Origin: Plakobranchus ocellatus
Taxonomy: Eukaryota; Mollusca; Gastropoda; Plakobranchidae
Direction: 5' to 3'
Assembly (NCBI GenBank): GCA_019648995.1
Contig: BLXT01005762.1
Coordinates: 1,591,164 to 1,618,885, forward strand
DNA length: 27,722 nt
Shown: piece by piece, positions 22,701-27,722 of the stretch
How the letters are laid out: the number at the start of each line of letters is the position of its first letter
Position numbering within the stretch: position 1 is the first letter of the stretch
The notes under the pieces: generated by a model
The model's input: only the letters and a program-made list of their open reading frames with translations
The model's database searches: none
Told to the model about the DNA's origin: nothing
Translations under genes and position numbers: made by a program

Positions 22701-25700
22701 CCATTATTATTTTAGCTTTGTTTACCCTTTTAGATCTATAAAATGTCGAAAATTTACGTTGTTCCGAAATTGTTCTCTGATTTCTGTTCTGTAGTCCATT
22801 TAAAAGAACTTCTCCTTACAGGTAGCTTTCAGCAAGACCTATAATTCAATAATATAAAACCATTTGTGACACTTAGGGTTGAAATTTTTGTATTTTTATG
22901 TAAAAATTCTGAATGCACTGTTACAAACAAAACTTTATTTTGGTGTTTGATGTGAGTCTTTGCCTTATGTTCCCTCAGTGTTCACCATGTGATAAAAATC
23001 ATTTTTTGTACTCCTTGGTTAAGCTCTATTTATTTAAAGCCTCTCGTTTGCAACAACAATCCAGTTATAGACTGAAACCAGCCCTTGACAACTTTTAAAA
23101 TTCCTTTTTTATTTCCCATATTTTCATGTTCAGGTAACAATATCTTGCCTCGGACAGAAATAAGATCCAATCCACCCTCAACTGGAACGTCTACTATCAA
23201 AAGGCAAAATGGTGGTTGCAGCACCAACATAACCAATGATGTTTCTACCCCAACAATAGAGGGAAATCGTCGAATTGCTGCAGTCAGTTCTTCAAGTGGT
23301 ACAAAAACATCTAGAACACCAAGCAACCACAAACCTGTATCAAGCAGCAATCTCAAGTGCAACAAACCTGGCAGTTCTACCAGGGACTTTCACACACATG
23401 CCCTATCTGATTCAGCATTGAATAGCCATCAAGAGCAAACACAAAATCGAGGTATTGATAGGTCCAATAGAAAATCTGTTACCAATATGGACTCGGGGTT
23501 TGGTCCAGTGCCAAACAGGCAAGATAGAACTTTCTCTTCCATAAGTGCAGCCTCACCTTATCCTCGCGGTCCGCTTTCATCTATATCTAACAGTGGTTTC
23601 AACATTGCAAACAGAAGGGCACAGGGTGCTGGTGACAGTATTCATTTTGGCATTGATAGTGCAGCAGAAAAGGCCATTGTCTGCAGCTGTGGGAATGATG
23701 CTGTTATCCTCACTGTCAGGAAGGAGGGTCCCAATACAGGTGCGACAATGAATCATACCAAATCTGCTCTAATGCACCTAAAGCTTTAATTGTAACATTT
23801 GAAAGATAGATGCTCATATTTTCTCTCAGGGTCAATTAAAAAGAAAAATTTTGTTGGTAGAGTATTATCACAAGCTTGGCAGTCTTGGTGCGGAATTGTG
23901 TGGGCTATGGACCAAGTTTTTATGAAGAGAATTTATCTGAGCATTCAACAGTAATATTCAAGCAATAATTTTTGTTTTTTTCATTTAGTTTCATTTTTTT
24001 TGTGTTTGTTACTTTTTATTATGTAATAGAAACTCATGGATTAAAAACAATAATTCAATTGTTAGTGACTTACGTAATTTCTTGTGGAGAGCGGTGGCGG
24101 ATCTGGTGTACGTTTTAATTTTATATAGCGTGATGAATACATCTAATGCAGAAATATGAAGACAATACATTTAATAGCAAAACTTGACCAGGATGCAATT
24201 GGCTTTGCAACTTTAAAGCTGGCTATAGCTTTAGGTAGGACCAACCGCCTAGTATTAAGTTTCCAGGTTTTTATCTTTAGGAAAGGAAACTCTATGCTTA
24301 GACTATGATGCTCCGAAGTTTCAGTCATTGCTTGCTTTGTGAGTTTCAAAGTTTTGATTAGATGTCTTGAGTGAATCATAATTAATAGGTTTTTATTGTT
24401 TTACAATGCTGTAGCTGGGAAAGATAAAACCCTACTGGTGACTTGTTGTGCATGAGTGTAACTCAGACATGCCTACCATTCGGATTCACTCCGGAGTGTT
24501 ACCTGAAAATGACCTGCGTTTTGGAAATCCGCATTTTCATCACGAAATCTGGAATTTTGCCCATTTGGGATTGGTCATGCTCTCAGAAATAAACCTAGTC
24601 TAGATTTAGCAGCGCTTCTCTGCATAAATAATGCGGGAATATTAAAGGTCTGAGAGAAAAAAAAAATAACGGCGCGAACACTGCAACAAACTTTTCAAAC
24701 TTATTAAATGCATGGCCCTCTTTGCTAGACCTTTTTTCATAACACGGAGCATGCATCTCGCACACTGAAGAAGGTTTGGGGCAAACCTATCAGTGCAGGG
24801 CATAGAGAACATCATTGTTAGGCCTACCATCACTGATTGTTGCTGCGTTGATGGTCGGTTGTTCCCACTGTGACTTCACTCTCCTGGACTAGAGTTTTTT
24901 TCAACAGACATATCTTTGCAAGGAAAGCAAATACGAAAATTCTGACCGCAAATTTGAAATCAGCGACCTCGAATTAAAAAAGAAACATCGTGGCAGAATT
25001 TCAATTTTAATAGAAATAAAGAATTTTGGGATAATTTTTTTCCCGTTTTAAATCTATCAATTGCACTATTGTAGGTCAATGGTTTTGTCGAACCTAATTA
25101 TTTACTTTGAGACTAACTATACGAGCAGTCTTATATCTAGAGAAGCTATAGACCCAACATTGAACTTAGGCTCTGTGCAAGACTGTCTGATTGATGCTAG
25201 GCTCTTGCCATTGCCAGTCCTATGATGGTAATATGAACTATCCATAGATTTAGAACTTAATATAATACAACCAGGCTTGCGTATCTTCGATAAGTCTACG
25301 TCTCTTCAAAATGACCGAAAGGAAATTGCTCTACACAGAAGCTCCAATCAATTCGCAAAAGAGAACAGCATTGTATTCGAAAAGAATGCATCGAGGCATT
25401 CCGCGTGTTAGGGATAGAATAGGGAAATGTTGAATGGAATTTTCTACTAGTTGAGAAAAGGTAATAAAATTGAATTCCAATGGTAACATTGAAATAAGTG
25501 ACCCAAAGTTAAACAAGCCTTTGCAGTATGTGTAGAATGAAAATTTTAAGGGCAAATGTTCTTTTCATGTCATTAATCTAGGGCCGATTGGCTCAACATG
25601 AAAGTAAACACATTGGAATGTATGCAAAGAGGCTAAATGTTAAGCATGTTGGCTAAGTGTTTCTGCTGATTTAGACAGGAACTGATATTCTCTACACTCT

Positions 25701-26215
25701 CCCCCGTCCTAAAGGTACATCTCTATGATTAATTAGACCTTAGCTAAATTGAGTACTTTATTTTTTGTTTACTCAGCGTCAGTTCCTGTCATATTTAGGT
25801 TTGTTCCGCATTTTTGCCCTTGATGTTCCTCAAAAAATTTTTCAAGGGTAGTCATGTCAGGTAAATGCTCATGCTCTAACTTCCTCAAGGCACAGTGTCG
25901 GTAGACAGAGTGATGACAGATAAGAATGCCTCAGGATTAGTTCTAAACATCTAACACTAACAGCCTAGCTTCAAAGAGTCACTATTTTGCACATCTTTTA
26001 AAGGGTGGTATTATACTTTGAATGAAACAATGTTGTCTTTTCTACAAATATACCTTCAAAAGATATATTCTTCCTTTTCATTTTTATCTTGATATTTTTT
26101 TTTTCTTGGTGGATTTCTTAGGCCGTCAATTTTACAAATGCTCTGGGCAAAATGGAGAAAACTGCAACTTTTTCCTCTGGGCAGATCAAAATGATCAGTC
26201 ATCAACACTTTCTAG
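1680..26215 (+). CDS. TOP3A: DNA topoisomerase III alpha, partial, 18 internal exons
   Basis: Type IA topoisomerase that cuts and passes single strands. With BLM-type helicase and RMI1/RMI2 it dissolves double Holliday junctions, and it also works in mitochondria (family knowledge). Eighteen exons splice in frame to 684 codons plus two bases: 1680-1754, 2058-2238, 2836-2942, 3399-3509, 5624-5698, 9269-9319, 9657-9735, 11911-12024, 12660-12729, 15004-15032, 15660-15718, 16197-16263, 20169-20256, 20769-20868, 21777-21850, 22342-22415, 23134-23739, 26122-26215. Visible motifs are [10 protein letters not shown] with the catalytic Tyr, [32 protein letters not shown], a C4 zinc finger, CIGGCDE, and GRF motif KEGPNTGRQFYKC. 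The linear match to vertebrate TOP3A is close throughout, and the GRF finger argues against TOP3B. The Toprim N-terminus is upstream of the window. A second GRF finger, present in the human protein, is not seen. Confidence 0.96.
1755..2057 (+). other. Intron 1 of window
   Basis: GT-AG intron of 303 nt, AT-rich, with nothing else recognised. Confidence 0.85.
2058..2238 (+). CDS. TOP3A: TOP3A exon e2, catalytic tyrosine
   Basis: It starts [10 protein letters not shown] after acceptor tttttag and ends in phase 1 at GGAG/gtgtaa. It contains [20 protein letters not shown]. The tyrosine codon TAC at 2151-2153 should be the nucleophile that forms the 5'-phosphotyrosine link (Tyr362 in human TOP3A), and the following PRT supplies the conserved active-site arginine at 2157-2159. 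Confidence 0.97.
2239..2835 (+). other. Intron 2, holds LINE tail
   Basis: GT-AG intron of 597 nt. Its middle part is the retrotransposon fragment listed separately at 2378-2593. Confidence 0.88.
2378..2593 (+). pseudogene. C-terminal tail of a non-LTR retrotransposon reverse transcriptase
   Basis: A 71-codon frame starts [20 protein letters not shown], continues through [13 protein letters not shown], and closes [15 protein letters not shown] and TAA. This is the usual C-terminal pattern of LINE (jockey/CR1-like clade) ORF2 proteins: FGH..R.GLE....GKIEG.R.RGR..., then W..M..N...D. It is followed by an A-rich tail near 2612-2625. An in-frame stop lies just upstream at 2369-2371. It is a 5'-truncated dead copy in the host orientation. 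Confidence 0.75.
2836..2942 (+). CDS. TOP3A: TOP3A exon e3
   Basis: It begins after ttatttgcag, completes a Glu codon, and reads [15 protein letters not shown] then [15 protein letters not shown], the conserved SDxAHPPIHP loop of type IA topoisomerases. It ends in phase 0 at CTTCAA/gtgagc. A second AG two bases downstream would break the frame. Confidence 0.96.
2943..3398 (+). other. Intron 3
   Basis: GT-AG intron of 456 nt with poly-T and poly-A tracts. Nothing else recognised. Confidence 0.88.
3399..3509 (+). CDS. TOP3A: TOP3A exon e4
   Basis: It runs from acceptor tttatcag to donor AGG/gtaggt, 37 codons, phase 0 at both ends. It reads [20 protein letters not shown] then [12 protein letters not shown], matching the RHFLAC...VEIDIA segment of TOP3A. 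Confidence 0.96.
3510..5623 (+). other. Intron 4, holds mariner fossil
   Basis: GT-AG intron of 2114 nt. The segment 3865-4791 is a mariner transposase pseudogene. The rest (3510-3864 and 4792-5623) is AT-rich with no recognised content. Confidence 0.88.
3865..4791 (-). pseudogene. mariner-family transposase pseudogene
   Basis: Read on the minus strand, fragments appear in the order of a mariner transposase. MAPSED, near the likely ATG at 4789-4791, comes first. [20 protein letters not shown] is next, at about 4378-4437, with the first catalytic Asp at 4435-4437. It continues as [12 protein letters not shown], then [19 protein letters not shown] and [18 protein letters not shown], near 4046-4083, carries the third acidic residue. 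[11 protein letters not shown] and TAA end it at 3865. Frames change several times, a stop follows KKFKF, and the middle segment with the second catalytic Asp is lost, so it is inactive. I could not place clear terminal inverted repeats. Confidence 0.85.
5624..5698 (+). CDS. TOP3A: TOP3A exon e5
   Basis: Twenty-five codons, [20 protein letters not shown] onward, ending NAK/gtaagc, phase 0. The acceptor is a tandem AAGTAG. The downstream TAG must be used, because using the upstream AG would place TAG, a stop, as the first codon. Confidence 0.95.
7400..7735 (+). repeat. Dispersed repeat core, copy 1
   Basis: Collinear with 13228-13565. The best matches are the 19-base identity agatcaaagaaatcagagg at 7621-7639, aaaccgcct near 7482, ctacagctt near 7404 and ggtgccgac near 7687. 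The similarity is broken by short indels. Confidence 0.7.
7457..7482 (+). repeat. CAAA tetranucleotide microsatellite
   Basis: About six tandem CAAA units after an A run, inside the transposon at 6932-9012. Confidence 0.9.
7861..8600 (+). repeat. Pyrimidine minisatellite and CT microsatellite
   Basis: About 740 bases almost entirely of C and T on the + strand. CT dinucleotide runs occur at 7862-7880 and 8083-8104. A degenerate higher-order unit of about 93-116 bases starts gttgctccctctgtgagtgt, at 8214, 8312, 8428 and 8521. Each unit ends in a C-rich block. The long open frames here come from the absence of purines, not from coding. Confidence 0.85.
9269..9319 (+). CDS. TOP3A: TOP3A exon e6
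   Basis: A short 51-nt exon between ttcatcag and gtaaga. It encodes [17 protein letters not shown], matching the PVYEQG...F.P..VE segment of TOP3A. Phase 0 at both ends. Confidence 0.93.
9320..9656 (+). other. Intron 6
   Basis: GT-AG intron of 337 nt, AT-rich, with a strong poly-T tract before its acceptor. Nothing else recognised. Confidence 0.88.
9657..9735 (+). CDS. TOP3A: TOP3A exon e7
   Basis: It follows a long pyrimidine tract and ttttag. It encodes [20 protein letters not shown] then MEKHGI, ending in phase 1. This is the conserved [23 protein letters not shown] region that leads into the active-site domain. Confidence 0.97.
9987..11088 (-). mobile_element. piggyBac-like element, decayed, interrupted by gap
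   Basis: It is bounded by TTAA at 9987-9990 and 11085-11088, the target site of piggyBac elements. The inner ends are inverted: ctctttcgtgactaccc on the left against cgctctcgcgacggccc read inward from the right, about 12 of 17 matching. On the minus strand near 10660-10745 a short frame reads [20 protein letters not shown], the acidic kind of N-terminal stretch seen in piggyBac transposases, then stops. The transposase catalytic region would lie in the 428-base N run or is deleted. Superfamily call fairly good, autonomy unknown. Confidence 0.7.
10089..10516. other. Assembly gap
   Basis: A run of 428 N, of unknown true length, inside the piggyBac-like element. Confidence 0.99.
11911..12024 (+). 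CDS. TOP3A: TOP3A exon e8
   Basis: It starts after tttctcacag and completes the Gly of [15 protein letters not shown]. It goes on through [20 protein letters not shown] to LVE, ending in phase 1 at GAAG/gtatct. The [10 protein letters not shown] motif is hallmark type IA active-site sequence. Confidence 0.97.
12025..12659 (+). other. Intron 8
   Basis: GT-AG intron of 635 nt with a CT-rich patch near 12064-12108. Nothing else recognised. Confidence 0.88.
12660..12729 (+). CDS. TOP3A: TOP3A exon e9
   Basis: It starts after ttatccag and encodes [20 protein letters not shown] then DLK, ending in phase 2 (TT/gtgagt). It matches the YDxMGxxxSKPxLRAxLEADL segment of TOP3A. Confidence 0.96.
12875..14053. 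mobile_element. hAT-like non-autonomous transposon
   Basis: Left end CAGGGTCCTCAGCGGGTC; the reverse complement of the right end is CAGGGTACCCAGCAAATC, 13 of 18 identical. CAGGG-type ends followed by repeated CTTGAAAA-like words on the inner flank are typical of non-autonomous hAT families. Flanks are TTTAAA on the left and TTTTAAAC on the right, not a clean 8-bp duplication. No transposase frame is present. It contains the core shared with 7400-7735. Confidence 0.6.
13228..13565 (+). repeat. Dispersed repeat core, copy 2
   Basis: Collinear with 7400-7735, including the 19-base identity at 13439-13457 (agatcaaagaaatcagagg), aaaccgcctt near 13302 and ggtgctgac near 13522. Confidence 0.7.
14925..14980 (+). 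repeat. AT dinucleotide microsatellite
   Basis: Interrupted (AT)n, about 56 bases, ending 23 bases before the acceptor of the 29-nt exon e10. It lies where that exon's branch point and pyrimidine tract would normally be. Confidence 0.92.
15004..15032 (+). CDS. TOP3A: TOP3A micro-exon e10
   Basis: A 29-nt exon between cgaatttatccag and gtaaga. It completes the Leu left open by e9 and reads [10 protein letters not shown], matching human LICDGKKDK. It ends in phase 1. The frame and homology on both sides require it, although it is very short. Confidence 0.9.
15033..15659 (+). other. Intron 10, holds poly-G tract
   Basis: GT-AG intron of about 627 nt. It includes the G run at 15473-15518 and several T runs. 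Nothing else recognised. Confidence 0.87.
15473..15518 (+). repeat. Poly-G homopolymer with 2-base gap
   Basis: About 44 G bases with two Ns at 15496-15497. The length is probably wrong in the assembly. Such a run could form a G-quadruplex in DNA or in the pre-mRNA. Confidence 0.9.
15660..15718 (+). CDS. TOP3A: TOP3A exon e11
   Basis: It starts after aaattttcag, encodes [20 protein letters not shown], and ends in phase 0 at CAA/gtaagt. It matches the vertebrate segment VQKYKQVFIEA, a helix in the topoisomerase body. Confidence 0.94.
15719..16196 (+). other. Intron 11
   Basis: GT-AG intron of 478 nt, AT-rich. Nothing else recognised. Confidence 0.88.
16197..16263 (+). CDS. TOP3A: TOP3A exon e12
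   Basis: It starts after tctgttaaag, encodes [20 protein letters not shown] then DL, and ends in phase 1 at TTG/gtgagt. It matches the K.LD.AL.QY.G segment, the end of the topoisomerase core. Confidence 0.93.
16264..20168 (+). other. Intron 12, longest in window
   Basis: GT-AG intron of 3905 nt. 16400-16880 is purine-rich (GA/AA). Short frames at 16839-17024 and 17450-17650 have no recognisable content. An inverted pair ggccag/ctggcc lies near 17056-17071. 18425-18540 has many aaaatgc words. 18641-18859 is a retroelement tail. TAGATCTA motifs occur at 18240, 19136 and 19426. The rest is unassigned. Confidence 0.85.
18641..18859 (+). pseudogene. Tail of a Penelope-like or GIY-YIG retroelement protein
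   Basis: This open frame of 72 codons contains [20 protein letters not shown], then [20 protein letters not shown] and NEQLSF. The pattern HF...(D/N)...I..I, then R..KE.FWI..LKT..P.GMN is what I know from the C-terminal GIY-YIG end of Penelope-like elements and related reverse-transcriptase proteins. No upstream reverse transcriptase is visible, and a T run sits just before it. The frame ends in TAA at 18857-18859. It is probably a 5'-truncated relic. I am moderately sure of the family and have no evidence of expression. Confidence 0.45.
20169..20256 (+). CDS. TOP3A: TOP3A exon e13, zinc finger first half
   Basis: It starts after cttcaatcag, encodes [20 protein letters not shown] then TLRTKKDGK, and ends in phase 2 (GG/gtaaat). 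CPRC is the first cysteine pair of the C4 topoisomerase zinc finger, and the second pair is in e14. Confidence 0.95.
20257..20768 (+). other. Intron 13
   Basis: GT-AG intron of 512 nt, AT-rich, splitting the first C4 zinc finger between its cysteine pairs. Nothing else recognised. Confidence 0.88.
20769..20868 (+). CDS. TOP3A: TOP3A exon e14, zinc finger second half
   Basis: It starts after ccattcccag, completes the Gly of [20 protein letters not shown], and ends ICQN/gttagt in phase 0. CSGYPNC closes the first C4 finger. The terminal ICQN joins Cys from e15 to make CQNC, the first pair of the next zinc ribbon (CPVC in human). Confidence 0.94.
20869..21776 (+). other. Intron 14
   Basis: Intron of 908 nt with donor gttagt and acceptor atcaag. 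It includes two cagacct(g/a)c words at about 21265 and 21322, similar to the ends of the CAGACCTGCC repeat family, and a perfect TGACGTCA palindrome at 21541-21548. Otherwise unassigned. Confidence 0.85.
21777..21850 (+). CDS. TOP3A: TOP3A exon e15
   Basis: It starts after cttatcaag, encodes [20 protein letters not shown] then TIPN, and ends in phase 2 (AA/gtgaga). It matches the LKLKFKRGSLPPTMP stretch between the cysteine pairs of the second zinc ribbon. Confidence 0.93.
21851..22341 (+). other. Intron 15
   Basis: GT-AG intron of 491 nt with a poly-T tract near 21858-21886. Nothing else recognised. Confidence 0.88.
22342..22415 (+). CDS. TOP3A: TOP3A exon e16
   Basis: It starts after tttccattag, encodes [20 protein letters not shown] then LSGH, and ends in phase 1 at CATG/gtagga. 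CIGGCD is the second cysteine pair of the zinc ribbon and is nearly invariant in TOP3A. Confidence 0.95.
22416..23133 (+). other. Intron 16
   Basis: GT-AG intron of 718 nt with two TAGATCTA motifs (22605, 22731). The short frames 22526-22741 and 22913-23098 have no recognisable content. Confidence 0.87.
23134..23739 (+). CDS. TOP3A: TOP3A exon e17, linker and start of GRF finger
   Basis: The largest exon (606 nt), from acceptor catgttcag to donor ACAG/gtgcga. Roughly the first 180 residues form a Ser-, Asn- and Thr-rich linker with no recognisable domain and probably disordered. The last 25 or so residues, [20 protein letters not shown] then TG, are the first half of a GRF zinc finger (Cys codons at 23682 and 23688). 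The linker is much longer than the roughly 65 residues I recall for human TOP3A. The ending in phase 1 continues cleanly into e18. Confidence 0.94.
23740..26121 (+). other. Intron 17, splits the GRF finger
   Basis: GT-AG intron of 2382 nt. It interrupts the GRF finger between the CxC pair and the conserved GR.F. 24464-25860 looks like a transposon; the remainder is AT-rich and unassigned. Confidence 0.87.
24464..25860. mobile_element. Inverted-repeat element with CAGACATGCCTACC ends
   Basis: The left end CAGACATGCCTACCATTC matches the reverse complement of the right end, CTGACATGACTACCCTTG, at 14 of 18 positions. The ends resemble CAGACCTGCCAAC of the element at 6932-9012. Both inner flanks contain gcgtttt/atgcgg-like words. 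The flanking sequences gtgtaact and gtaaatgc do not give a clear target duplication. No transposase frame is seen. It is probably an old non-autonomous element of about 1.4 kb. Confidence 0.45.
26122..26215 (+). CDS. TOP3A: TOP3A exon e18, end of first GRF finger
   Basis: It starts after gatttcttag and reads [20 protein letters not shown] then AD, completing the GRF finger (KC and NC ligands). It continues to SSTLS and donor AG/gtaggt in phase 2. If the donor is not used, the next codons are AGG TAG (stop at 26217-26219), so the protein would end one residue later. I prefer splicing onward, because the family usually has more C-terminal sequence, but cannot prove it. Confidence 0.88.
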
Positions 26216-26916
26216 GTAGGTTGAATATCTGATCCACCTATACCAATGTAATTGTTACCCAATTCATTTTGCCAGTTTTTTATTTCTTAAAATTGATTTT
26301 TTTTTTACCATTGAGATATTTGAGTACAGCATTGAAACTGAAACGGTTATATTCTGCTGATTCAATCAAATAAGAAGCCTTATTTTTTAATCTCATGATC
26401 AAAAGGTAAAGTAGCCTGCTCACAATGTCCTTTATTTACCATTAAGAAAAATTTAAAAGTAATGTGCTGTACACATTCATGTCTTTTTAGCTGTGAAATT
26501 TACATGCCTTTTTGAGCATCTAGTGTAAATTTGGTGCAATAGATTATAAGGAAGTTCTACTTATGTTTTATGAGGATGGGATATCACCCTGAGTGACAAG
26601 AGCACTGATGTGGCAATCTTAGAAAACCTATTGCAGCTCGCTTGCGCTATTTTGTGCTAGGCTCTTCTTAGGTAAAAAATGCAGCTTTTCACTTGAGCGT
26701 GAATTATCTTTTAATTACTGCATACGTACAAAATATATGAAAAGAATTAAACTTTGAAAGGCTCACAAATGCGGGGAATTGAAAAACTCCACTTATATAT
26801 CTGGTGATTTGTGAAAGGTTTTCTGAAGTTGCCACACATATATAATGTTGATGTAGAAAAACTATGGAGATGTTAAAAAAAAATTGAGGCAGGAGTTGTT
26901 TGCTAGAATGCTTTGA

Positions 26917-26922
26917 AATAAA
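26917..26922 (+). promoter_or_regulatory. Possible polyadenylation signal
   Basis: AATAAA about 700 bases past the TAG that follows e18, with T/GT-rich sequence from about 26955. It is relevant only if e18 is the last exon. The hexamer is common by chance in sequence this AT-rich. Confidence 0.15.
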
Positions 26923-27701
26923 CCACTCATGGGATCTGCGATCTGCTATATTAATTTGTTTTACACGTATGTTATTTATAATGTTTAATATTTTATATTT
27001 TGTATGTTGCTTTATTTATTCTCTTGTATAATGACTCTTATAATCCTAGATAAATAATCATGAACTATGTGATGTTAGCTTTGATAAATTTATCAAACAG
27101 AATGAAACTTTGACCACATTCAGGCTTTTACTTTATCTGTTCTTTATTGCTTTTTACTTTTAGACAGTATTGACCACTTTTTGCCCAATTCAAAGGTTTT
27201 CACCAGTGTGATAGGAACATTTTTAAAAAAATGCTGCATATCTGTCTCAGCTGTATCTTCTTATCGGACCAACACTAAATTTGTTATATTTTAGTGGACT
27301 TCCAAGATATTGTGATAACAGATTTTGTTGAATTTTTATTCAAATTAAAGTTGGTGCAACATTCTGTGCTGCTTCCATAAAACTTATGTTTATTGCCTAC
27401 CAACAAGGTTGAAGAAGCACAATTGACCTAACAAGGACATTTTTGTGTTGATTCTCTAATAATCCAATCCTCTTGTATGATCAAGTGTATGTCAATATAA
27501 TTGTCCCGTTCAACTTCCAGCTAGTCTCAATTAAGTGATATGTGTATGATCAAGGTTTAGAGATCATCTCAAAAGTGCTTTTCATTTACATCTTGATTTA
27601 AAGATTTTATCTCATCTAGAAGAACTTGGAGGCAGACGTTTCTCACTATTCTTAGTGAAAACGGCAAAACGGCTTGAAAATAGTTGATATTTAAATGATG
27701 C

Positions 27702-27722
27702 TTTTTTTTTTTTTTTTTTTTT
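27702..27722 (+). repeat. Poly-T run at window edge
   Basis: At least 21 T, cut by the window end. It could be the poly-A tail of a minus-strand retroposon lying to the right, or a simple homopolymer. Confidence 0.8.

Larger units (their letters stand above)
26216..27722. other. Sequence after e18, intron or 3' UTR
   Basis: About 1.5 kb of AT-rich sequence. I searched for a second GRF finger (CxC..., GR.F..C, FFxW) and saw none. It is either a long intron leading to further exons or, if e18 is terminal, the 3' UTR and downstream DNA. Confidence 0.6.

Noticed and set aside
23030-23365. 111-codon minus-strand reading frame
   Set aside because: It is the antisense of TOP3A exon e17, which has clear splice sites and an in-frame GRF finger on the + strand.
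26022-26121. Possible Met start and upstream coding extension of e18
   Set aside because: The frame upstream of 26122 is intronic, ends in a good acceptor, and shows no TOP3A similarity before GRQF.
27631-27660. GGCAGACGTTTC reads GRRF, like the core of a second GRF finger
   Set aside because: No cysteine ligands, no upstream KEGPN, no FFxW, and no good acceptor. The match is four residues and likely chance.
1-27722. CRISPR arrays, rRNA or tRNA genes, bacterial operons
   Set aside because: No spaced short direct repeats, no cloverleaf with A and B boxes that I could fold, and the spliced gene shows that the DNA is eukaryotic.

Overview
This window is eukaryotic nuclear DNA: it is AT-rich, coding sequence is broken into short pieces bounded by GT...AG introns, and the introns are long and full of decayed transposons. 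It looks like an invertebrate animal. A mollusc, perhaps a gastropod, is my guess, based on the AT bias, intron style and the abundant TAGATCTA palindromes. That guess is weak. Two assembly gaps are visible, a long N run in 10089-10516 and two Ns inside a poly-G tract at 15496-15497.

The only gene I can support is DNA topoisomerase III alpha (TOP3A) on the + strand. Eighteen internal exons (called e1-e18 here) run from 1680 to 26215 and join in frame into 684 codons plus two bases. The 5' part (mitochondrial leader, Toprim domain) lies upstream of the window. In order, the exons give the central topoisomerase IA body with the catalytic tyrosine in an SYPRTET motif (e2), the rest of the gate/active-site domain (e3-e9), a basic and helical stretch (e10-e12), a C4 topoisomerase zinc finger (e13-e14), a second zinc ribbon (e14-e16), a long Ser/Asn/Thr-rich linker (most of e17) and one GRF zinc finger (e17-e18). 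Every splice junction I placed keeps the frame. Known TOP3A proteins work with BLM-type RecQ helicase and RMI1/RMI2 to dissolve double Holliday junctions, and also act in mitochondria.

The introns carry most of the other structure. There is a 363-bp-period duplication at the left edge (1-432), a LINE reverse-transcriptase tail (2378-2593), a minus-strand mariner transposase fossil (3865-4791), and a 2.1-kb inverted-repeat element with a 7-bp target duplication that contains a long pyrimidine minisatellite (6932-9012). Further on are a TTAA-flanked piggyBac-like element interrupted by the N gap (9987-11088), a CAGGGT-ended hAT-like element (12875-14053), an AT microsatellite and a G-run around the tiny exon e10, a GIY-YIG/Penelope-like tail fragment (18641-18859) and another inverted-repeat element (24464-25860).

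I found no RNA genes, CRISPR arrays or second protein-coding gene. The most notable points are the transposon family with CAGACCTGCC ends, the core sequence shared by two elements with different ends, and two splice sites in TOP3A where a stop codon overlaps the junction.
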